This document shows, in pieces, positions 56,761 to 64,000 of a stretch of 64,000 bases of DNA. Both the position numbers and the translations under genes were made by a program. The stretch spans positions 223,690,006-223,754,005 of the forward strand of contig VDFB02373365.1 of the NCBI GenBank assembly GCA_007258455.2, read 5' to 3'. Source of the stretch: Sequoia sempervirens (Eukaryota > Streptophyta > Pinopsida > Cupressales > Cupressaceae). Within the stretch, counting starts at the first letter, position 1. Every line of letters begins with the position of its first letter. The notes beneath the pieces are model-generated. The model did not search any database, was not told the DNA's origin, and saw nothing but the letters and a program-made list of their open reading frames with translations.

Positions 56761-56800
56761 AATTTTATGCATATACACTTCCTATATGGCTAGGTTTGTT

Positions 56801-58560
56801 CCAAATATTAGATATACAATGCTACTTGGTTGATATGATCACGTGGAGTAGGTATGACAAGGTGTATACATGTATGAAGTTGAGTTGATCATATTGGTTC
56901 ATGTTTATATCTATCGACTTCTTGTTCAAACACAATACAAATATGTTCGAGTGGGTAGTTGAAAAGATGTTGAAGTTAATGTGCATAATCTTAAAATGGC
57001 ATGTGGCTATGAACTTTACAGTGTGACTAAAGAGTGTGCATACAATATTATACTAAACCATTTGTTTGATGCTTGTTCAAATTTAGGAACTTTTTTTCCC
57101 AAAAAAAATAATGTGCAATGTAGCTTGGTGTGAAGTGTACACATAAGTAAATATAACAACATGATATGTGCTAACACTGATCCAACACAAAAGAACATGA
57201 ATTGTGTAGAATTATTCTTGAATCATTCACCATTCCTTGTAGAATGTCGGTCTCCATTATGTCTAGTGATTGTTGAATAAAACTTGTTGATGATAAAGTT
57301 TGAAGAAATGCTAGTTATATCAAACCATTGGATGGTTGCATCCAAATCACTTCATCCTTTCTTATAGTGTAAATTCCTCATTACAGTAGAAAAATAATGA
57401 GAGATATTAGCATAAAAATGGAGAAGAGGTGTGTGTGATGCATAACCTGTTGATGTGCATATTTTTTTGATGATTTGTAGATGTAAATATAGAAAGGTTT
57501 ATGAAGTTGAAGAACAAGTTAAGATCCAAATTATTCATACTCTTACTTAGGTACCAATGAAGCTTTGGAGTGTATTGTCTTTATTATTTTTTAAATCATG
57601 GTATTGAGTATGCATGATTGTCTAAAAATTAAGTTAGTACTTGTAATCCAATAATAAAAGGAGAGTGTGTAGATGATCCCATGCTACCCTGTTGAGGGAA
57701 GTGGATCCTTGTGTTCTAAAGCTAGAATGTAAAGAAGGTTAGACTAGTAGCAAGAAGGTAATCCAGAATATTTTTTCTAGTGAAGAAGTGGTTTTCTAGC
57801 ATAAAATGTTGAAGTGCATGGATGGCATTGTGTTTTATTGAAAATTAGATCAATGTGGTTGTTATTCAATGTAATTCAATTCTATTGTAGTATGATAAAG
57901 AGCTCAACTATCAAATTCAAGATATGGAGGCTTCATGTGATTCTAGTCTTGATGAGAGCTATACACTTAAAATGTGTACATAGATGTGGGTTGATGTGAG
58001 TGTAGAGTTTTGAAGGCTAGCATTTTTGTTCAAATACTAGAGGTCATTGAATAGATTATGTGAATCTAGTATGGTATTAGTAATGGAGAATATTATGCCT
58101 AAGAATAGCTAGATGTTCTTGTGAAATTTATTCTATACACCATGGTTTGTGTGATTTCATGTTAAAATAAGGGGTTTTATTCAACTTTCAATCCTAAGTC
58201 TTGATTAATTATATGTAATTATGTAGATGATAACTAATGTATTATCTCTAAACATGCTAAAGTACAAAAAATGGGATGCCCATGTGTGGGCGGGAACATT
58301 ATTTATTCTTTGGGATACTTGGGATATTTTTTAAGAAGGCATTAAATAGGAGGTTACATTGCAAAGGTTAAAATTGGGAATTACAAAGAATCTTCCTAAT
58401 TTGGTGGTTATAACACAAAATTTGAATGCCCTCATGGAGCACCTAGGATTAGGATCTTGGTCAATTTGATTGTTATAATAGAATTTATGACATATTTTTG
58501 GATGCATAAGAAGGATGTAATATTTGTGAGAGGAGTTTCATGCTACTTTTAGATGCTTAA
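56801..58560. other. no recognised gene
   Basis: AT-rich, only short frames on either strand. Nothing recognisable. It lies between the Tat-type LTR and a copia LTR. Confidence 0.45.
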
Positions 58561-58957
58561 TGTTGACTAGAGCGATGGATTTTTATCATGGCTCATGGTT
58601 TTGACTTATAATTTTGGATACTAATTGATGGTTTCTTGTTTCAGCATTTTTATATATTGGTGAAATGGGGAAATATATTGTAAGGTTATTTTTGAATTTA
58701 TCTTATGTTACTAGTTTATTATCAGAGATGTAACTGATTGTATTATTTTATAATCTTTTGAAAGTAATACAAGCTTAGGTTTTTCTAATGGTAAAGTTCT
58801 TTCCTGCAAGGGTTTCTCCACATAAATTTAGTGGTATGGTTTGGAATTGTGTTGGTTTCTTATTCATTAATTTTTATTGTCTTAGTCACATAATTTACGA
58901 TATTAAATCTCTATTGTGATATTATTTTCATGATGTCATTTACCTTTCTAATCAACA
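58561..58957 (+). repeat. copia 5' LTR (left edge tentative)
   Basis: Ends CTAATCAACA two bases before the primer site. TGTTGACTAG at 58561 is the best candidate start (inverted to the end). It contains GCAAGGGTTTCTCCACATAAA, the copia LTR phrase. The partner LTR was not found. Confidence 0.5.
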
Positions 58958-58959
58958 TT

Positions 58960-58971
58960 TGGTATCAAAGC
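58960..58971 (+). promoter_or_regulatory. copia primer-binding site
   Basis: TGGTATCAAAGC differs by one base from the initiator tRNA-Met site TGGTATCAGAGC. Confidence 0.85.
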
Positions 58972-60100
58972 TACAAATTGATTTAGAAGGGGACATTTTT
59001 CTTGTAATGTTGTGTATTTTTTTGTTATTGTGGGAGTATTTTTTAATTGGTTTTATAGATAAAAGTGTGGTTAGAGAACTCATGGAAAGCACATTATAAT
59101 ATAATATTATTAAATTCAATTTCTCTAAATTTAATTTGTGTAAAGCTATTTAAAATGAAAATTTTATTCCTTAAAATTAAGGATACTCTATAATTGAGAA
59201 TTTAAATGATTTTAAGCTCATTTTGAGTTATCTAGTAGTATTTATGTTAAACTACAAGAGGAAGATTAGTGTATTTTATTACTTTTATCTTTACTAGAGT
59301 CTTGGGAGAATATAATCATTGCATTGAGTGCTTCTACTATAAATAAAAAAATGGATTCCCTTATTGCCACTTTGATTAGTGAGGAGATGAGGTGGGAATC
59401 CATGGATGAGGGTTCCAAGGATGCACTGCGTGTATGGAGTAGACTCAAGGAAAAATATAGTAATAAAAGGGGGATAAGGAGAGGTCTAAGTCAAAAGTAT
59501 GGTTTAAAACCCCTTGTAAGTGTAGAGTTAAATGCTATAACTATAGGAAATGAGTCCATGAAAAGATGGAATATAGAAGGAAGAAGTCTTCTTTCCTCCA
59601 ATGATAAATCCTCTGATGATGAAAATGATACTTTTTTTGTTTCAAATAACATTGCTAGTGATGAATTCTTGTTGATTTATTCAGGTGCCTCATATCACAT
59701 GAGTAGGGTCATAGGGAGTTATTTTCTCCATATAGGTCATATGATGGTTGATGTGTTCCTTGGAAAAACTAATTCACATTAGATTGTTGGCAAAGGTATG
59801 ATAAAACTTGTGCTTGGTGATGGGAGAGTGAAATCTCTCATAAATGTGTTACACATTCCAATTTTAGCACAAAATTTGCTTTCAATTTCTAAAATGAATG
59901 GTTTTGGAGTGCAATCATATTTGATAGGATTTATTGAAAGTTGTCTAGAGGAAATCTAGTGCTAGCTAAGGGGTCCCAATGTGGGACTTTTTTCAAGCTT
60001 GATGAATCTATTTATTTTTAACTTATCCTAGGTAACTAAAATTGAGATTCATGTATGTTGTGGCACCATAAGATAGGTCACATTGGTAAAAAGAGGATTA
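58961..60100 (+). mobile_element. Ty1/copia element, 5' part only
   Basis: After the primer site come a gag remnant, protease and the start of the pre-integrase region. Nothing of RT or integrase core is seen. It fades out near 60100-60360, replaced by another element's LTR-like DNA. Confidence 0.7.
59324..60080 (+). pseudogene. copia gag-protease remnant
   Basis: The gag segment IATLISEEMRWESMDEGSKD, ALRVWSRLKEKYSNK comes first. A worn zinc knuckle reads CRVKCYNYRK, stop, VHEKMEYRRKKSS in the neighbouring frame. KSSDDENDTFFVSNNIASDE leads to FLLIYSGASYHMSRV near 59670, where the family has IDSGAS-x-HM, so the catalytic Asp is replaced by Tyr. LVLGDGRVKSLINVLHIPIL and AQNLLSISKMNGFGVQSYL continue the copia order, and HHKIGHIGKKRIKTL-like sequence near 60060 is the pre-integrase block. 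Stops at 59780, after 59956, and later. Confidence 0.85.
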
Positions 60101-60800
60101 AAACTTTAGTTTATATAATATGGTGGATAATTTACCTAGTTATTTTATGAATTTTAACTTTTGTGGGCACTATATTTTTAGTAAATAAAGTAGAGTAAAT
60201 TTAAATTTTTGTAGCATTAGAGAAAACATATTGTTAGGGGTTGTTCATAGTGATTATTTTGTTTATGCGGATGTCACTTTAATCATGAAATATCTTTTAT
60301 ATGCTTCATTTATCAATGAAATTCATTTTATACTTGTATTTATTGTTTGAGATATAAATTTGAAGTTTTGAGCAAGTTTAAATATTTTAATATTATTGTT
60401 GGTAATCAAATGGACCAAAAATAACATTACCTTAAGATTTTTGACATCCAAATATGTCCATATCCGACCACACTTGACTATACCCTATTCTATTAATTAA
60501 ATAATTAATTAATATTTATTTATATAATTTATTCTTATCTCACCCTCAACTAAGTAAATTTAAGTTTATTTCATTAAATCTAACCTTAGCCCCCAAACCT
60601 TCCAACTAAATAAATTAATTAATACCCACTTAATTAATTTATTTAGGCTAATTAACCTTCATGACCATTTTCTTACTATTTAGTTTCACCTCACCCTCCA
60701 TCCTCTAACTCAATCATAGCCCTTGAATTCATCTACATGGATCAAGATCTAAACTTGTCATCATGTGGAAAGTGTCCTAACCTACCTATCCTACCCCTTT

Positions 60801-60816
60801 CTCACACATGTGTGAG
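60801..60816. repeat. perfect 16-bp palindrome
   Basis: CTCACACATGTGTGAG. A longer version occurs at 60893-60918. Confidence 0.95.
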
Positions 60817-60892
60817 CATATCTCTTACACATGTGAGGCCACCCTACCTCTTACACATGGCATAGATGTTTCTCCTTCATGTTCTTCCCAAT

Positions 60893-60918
60893 GTGTGCTC
60901 ACACATGTGTGAGCACAC
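60893..60918. repeat. perfect 26-bp palindrome centred on ACATGT
   Basis: Left arm GTGTGCTCACACA, right arm its exact reverse complement, no spacer. Confidence 0.95.
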
Positions 60919-61324
60919 CTTACTCTTACACCTCCTCTCCTCTTATGACACTTATCACAAGGCTAAGCCTCCATCATCTCATTCAATCTTGACCCTCCAT
61001 TTAGCCAATGCATCTTGGACATTGATTTCTCCCATCAAAAAATCTACAAATTGAGGCGTTTTCTCTCATTTTGGTAATAATTCTTCCATCATCACATCCT
61101 TATGCTACTACTTTCTACATTCAATCCTCAATCTCAATATCATGTTGTTCTAAACAACCACATTCCATCCAACTACAATATCAACAAGAGCAAATAAAGT
61201 AGACATGGGTGAATCTACTTCAACTCAATCCATGAAGTGAGAAAGGAAAAAGGCAAGGTAATTGTGTGTTATTTGCATTTATCTTATGCTTTATGTTTTT
61301 TACCAATTTTCATCATCATAATTT

Positions 61325-61344
61325 TGGCATACCTGGTGGGATCC
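61325..61344 (+). promoter_or_regulatory. candidate gypsy primer-binding site
   Basis: TGGCATACCTGGTGGGATCC after ATAATTT. It resembles TGGCRYRCC-x-GGT-GGG sequences that follow plant gypsy LTRs. Confidence 0.4.
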
Positions 61345-63060
61345 ACATCTATAAACTAATAAAAATTTGAGTTTTTGTGCAAGTTTTTATGTTGCAAGTA
61401 GTGGAACAATGTCTCTAACTATGGTTAGCACCTTTTGTGTGAGATCAACATCTTCATCATAGTTCAACACTTCTGATGGTTCAGTGCCCCCATAGGCTAC
61501 TTCAACACCTCTATTAATAGTATAGTTTATCTTGATTTTTTTTTTGTTTTTTCATATTTTCTTATTTTTAGGTGTTTACTAATAGGTTTCTTGTCTATTT
61601 GCACTAAATTTTTTATATTTTAAAGCTTTTTGGTTGTTGTGGTTTGATATTTTTTGCATGTTTTTGAAAATTTTCTTGTAGATGTTTCATATTAGCTCCT
61701 TTATCATTGTTTAACACTTTTTCTAGTTTAGTGCCTAAGCTCTATATTTTGGAACCTCTATTATTTTTGTTGTTTTTTGTTGTTTTTTCCTCATTTTTTA
61801 GTCACTAACTAGTTGTGCAATTGTCCCACGCTTGTCCAAGACCTCGAAAAGTAGAAATTTCTAACTATTTGGTGCAAGAACACTTGTCAAAGAGTTAATT
61901 TTTACCACTAGTTTAGTTGCATATAACATTAGAGTAGTGTGAAAATTAACTTTTTCTATGTTTGGAGGGTTAGTTTTTGGTGTATGCACTCCCCTTGTGC
62001 TTAATACGATCTTGGAGATCAAAAACCACACTTTCCCTCATCTTTGTTTTAGATTAAATCCTCTCCCATCGCCCTAGTGTGATCTTGGGTGATCAAAAAC
62101 ACCTAGCAAAGTCCTTCCATTTAGGAGGCATTCTTGGGGATTTCATCACCCGAAGGGATAACCTCAACCATATATTACTAAAGGGTTATATAAAGGGGGG
62201 AGAACAAAATTTGTACCCCAATCTAGCTACATCATATTTGACGAATCCCTAAAGCTCCTAGCAATTTAGGACACAGGGTGAAGCGCTCATCTAAGCTTTT
62301 GTCTAGCTCCTAGCTCACGATTATAGATGGGATAATGTTCACAATTGTGCCTCATGTACCCTCTTGGTATTTAGAGGACTCCTTAAATATCTTGTATATC
62401 CTAGCTTAAGACCATTTATTCATAGCTTATTATGGTGTAGGGTATAGTATCATGCCCAAAGTTACTCATTATGTACTTTCTCTTGTTGAGGTGACAAATA
62501 TCCCTTTGTAGGACCTTTTACTTCTAAGGTAAGGGGTGTAAAGGTAGCACATAACCTTTGCATACACTATTTACCCATTCATTTGAAGGTATTATCCTTT
62601 TAGATGGTGGACCCACATTAAGTATACACTACTACTTGACTAATTTAGGATTGTGCTCAATTGTTCAGGGTGTCTTTCATGTGTTAAACCAGTGATAAGA
62701 CACTCAATATTTATTGTTTAAAATAGCCTTATTACCCTAAAAATTTCAATTTAGCCATTTTTTTTGTGTGAAATATCTTGCCAAAATCCAAAAACACAAC
62801 CAGAACCATAGTTCACCGTCTAAGTAGCCTATTTCAACACTTTTGCTGGTTCACCACCTAAGCAATCTATTTTAGTGCCTAATAAAATCCCCTTCAAGAT
62901 ACTATTTCAGCATCTCCTTCACAACTCAACACTTTTGTTGGTTCCGTGCCTCTACACTTTATTTTAGTGCTTGCACTATTTCACTTCAAAACCTAAACAA
63001 TTGACTCCACAACTTGATCACCTCCACTCAACAAGGTTTAGGTTTCATCAGTAGTGACCT
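61345..63060 (+). other. no gene recognised; repetitive leader-like DNA
   Basis: The phrase TTCAACACTTYTGNTGGTTC recurs near 61468, 62835 and 62925. T-rich stretch 61530-61800. No coding domain. Confidence 0.4.
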
Positions 63061-63089
63061 TATATAGACCTAGTTGTACAATTAACCAT

Positions 63090-63712
63090 AAATAAACCCA
63101 TAATCATCCCTAAACCACCCTAACCATCACTAATATCATTCTCATCATCCCTAATCATCTATCATCATCCCTAATCATCCCTAAATCATCTATAATAATT
63201 CATAAACAATTATTCTCATCCCTAATCTCATCCTAATCATCCCTAAATTACCCCTAATTATCCCCCATCCTATCCAATTCATCATTCTTAATCCAACCCT
63301 AATCATCCCTAATCCAATACCAATCATCCCTAATCCAACCTTAATCATCCCTAATCCAATCCTAGTCATCCCTAAATCATTCTCATCATTCCTAATCTCG
63401 TCCTCATCATCCCTAGTCATCCATAAACCATTCCTAGTCATCCCTAAACCATCCCTAATTATCCTTAAACCATCTGTAATCATCCCTAAACCATCCCTAA
63501 TTATCCTTAAACCATCCCTAATCATCCCTAAACCATCACTAATAATCCCTAACCATCCCTAATCATCCCTAAACCATCCCTAAACCATCTCTAATCATCC
63601 TTAATCATCCCTAAGACATCATCCCCAATTGTCCCTAATCATCCATAATCTCATCCTCATCATCCCTAACCTCATCCTAAATATCCTAACCATCCAAATA
63701 TATCCTAATCAC
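63090..63712. repeat. CCCTAA-rich minisatellite
   Basis: More than 25 diverged 12-13-bp units alternating ATCATCCCTAA and CCATCCCTAAA, with ~24-bp higher-order pairs (for example AATCATCCCTAAACCATC). Some units contain the plant telomere word CCCTAAA, but spacing is not telomeric. The 111-residue - strand frame across it is an artefact. Confidence 0.92.
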
Positions 63713-63840
63713 CTCATACTAGTCAGTTTTAGTGCCTAAGTATTTTGTTTCAATGCCTTTGATAATCTAGTTCCCAAGAAGGCTACTTAAATGCCTAAGC
63801 AAGCCCAAGTGTTGAAATAACTTCCAGAGGCGCCAAACTA

Positions 63841-63940
63841 NNNNNNNNNNNNNNNNNNNNNNNNNNNNNNNNNNNNNNNNNNNNNNNNNNNNNNNNNNNN
63901 NNNNNNNNNNNNNNNNNNNNNNNNNNNNNNNNNNNNNNNN
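63841..63940. other. assembly gap, 100 N
   Basis: Second conventional 100-N gap. Flanks may not be adjacent. Confidence 0.98.
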
Positions 63941-64000
63941 GATTGAGGCACATTATTCCAACAATCTCCCACTTGACGAAGATCACACAGGCACCTCCAG
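63941..64000 (+). mobile_element. copia-like LTR end fragment
   Basis: TTCCAACAATCTCCCACTTG followed by ACGAAGATCACACAG resembles the ends of plant copia LTRs (CAATCTCCCACTTG). Cut by the window end. Confidence 0.35.

Larger units (their letters stand above)
43801..56800 (-). mobile_element. Ty3/gypsy element of Tat type, - strand, ~13 kb, far LTR not found
   Basis: Reading downward from about 56.8 kb: 5' LTR, primer site TGGCGCCCACCG..., a minisatellite-bearing leader, gag, protease with G-patch, acidic linker, RT, a second RNase H, integrase, and a 3' untranslated region with duplicated CTGGGGGCAAA polypurine-like tracts near 43810-43850. The extra RNase H after RT and the dispersed leader fit the Tat lineage. 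Gag is split by a nested ~2.2-kb insertion. No 3' LTR matching 55693-56800 is visible below 43.8 kb. The limits at both ends are approximate. Confidence 0.88.
55693..56800 (-). repeat. 5' LTR of the Tat-type element (right edge approximate)
   Basis: Non-coding, adjacent to the primer site, with a TATA box at 56053-56064. The upstream half is made of AATTAAATAAAAT-type sequence. No partner LTR was found, so the outer edge is estimated from where the AT pattern ends. Confidence 0.55.
60372..61324 (+). repeat. probable LTR of a further gypsy element
   Basis: Contains the same AATTAATTAAATAATTAATT-type text (60488-60660) as the LTR at 56.3-56.8 kb, two palindromes, and ends just before a primer-site-like sequence at 61325. 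The left edge is not determined. Confidence 0.4.

Noticed and set aside
63190..63525. 111-residue - strand frame of GLGMIRDGLR-like repeats
   Set aside because: Translation of the CCCTAA-rich minisatellite, with no independent evidence of coding.
63090..63712. True telomeric repeat
   Set aside because: The period is 12-13 bp, not 7, and units are diverged.

Overview
The window looks like intergenic DNA from a large, repeat-packed plant nuclear genome. It is AT-rich and contains layered LTR retrotransposons, plant L1-type LINEs, tRNA-derived SINEs and two 100-N scaffold gaps. A gymnosperm is plausible from the density of old, nested insertions, but nothing here proves it. I see no intact host gene. 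Every recognisable coding stretch is a decayed transposable-element protein, and many premature stops are explained by single C-to-T or G-to-A changes.

Region by region. Positions 1-4127 hold a + strand LINE entered inside its endonuclease (endonuclease, RT, zinc-binding region, RNase H). Positions 4514-6735 hold an unrecognised two-part ORF remnant with a coiled-coil tail. Positions 6745-10355 hold a second LINE on the - strand. A Ty1/copia scrap lies near 11.8-12.2 kb. Positions 14372-20739 are a structurally complete - strand Ty3/gypsy chromovirus: 0.86-kb LTRs, an initiator-Met-type primer site, gag, protease, RT, RNase H, integrase, chromodomain and a TATTT target duplication. Eleven bases past its target duplication begins the target site of a 14-kb + strand LTR element (20761-34722, target duplication GAATT). 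That element keeps a protease and G-patch but has no RT or integrase I could find. Inside it are a 1.83-kb LTR-like insertion (25308-27141, ATTTA duplication) that splits a hairpin-bearing tandem array, and a complete 319-bp miniature LTR retrotransposon (31484-31802, ATAAC duplication). Two same-direction copies of a ~0.33-kb LTR-like repeat (12242-12572 and 35058-35393) bracket the whole nest.

Positions 37.9-40.6 kb carry short retroposons in AT-rich DNA: a tRNA-derived SINE with a 16-bp target duplication, a 1.4-kb poly-A-tailed LINE-like derivative with a perfect 17-bp duplication and its own ORF, and a second SINE-like unit. A gap follows at 41.3 kb, then a transposon ORF end and ~1 kb of degenerate ATGATA sequence.

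Positions ~43.8-56.8 kb are a - strand Ty3/gypsy element of Tat type: gag, protease plus G-patch, RT, a second RNase H and integrase. Its gag is interrupted by ~2.2 kb of LTR-like sequence with GC-rich 82-bp repeats. A minisatellite lies directly inside its primer-binding site, and its far LTR was not found. Positions 58.5-60.1 kb are the start of a + strand copia element. The end (60.4-64 kb) holds a probable LTR and primer site of another gypsy element, perfect palindromes, a CCCTAA-rich minisatellite, the second gap and a copia-like LTR end.

The parts do not form one pathway. They record successive insertions. The most informative observations are the exact target-site duplications, which show order and boundaries, and the non-autonomous elements that must borrow enzymes from relatives.
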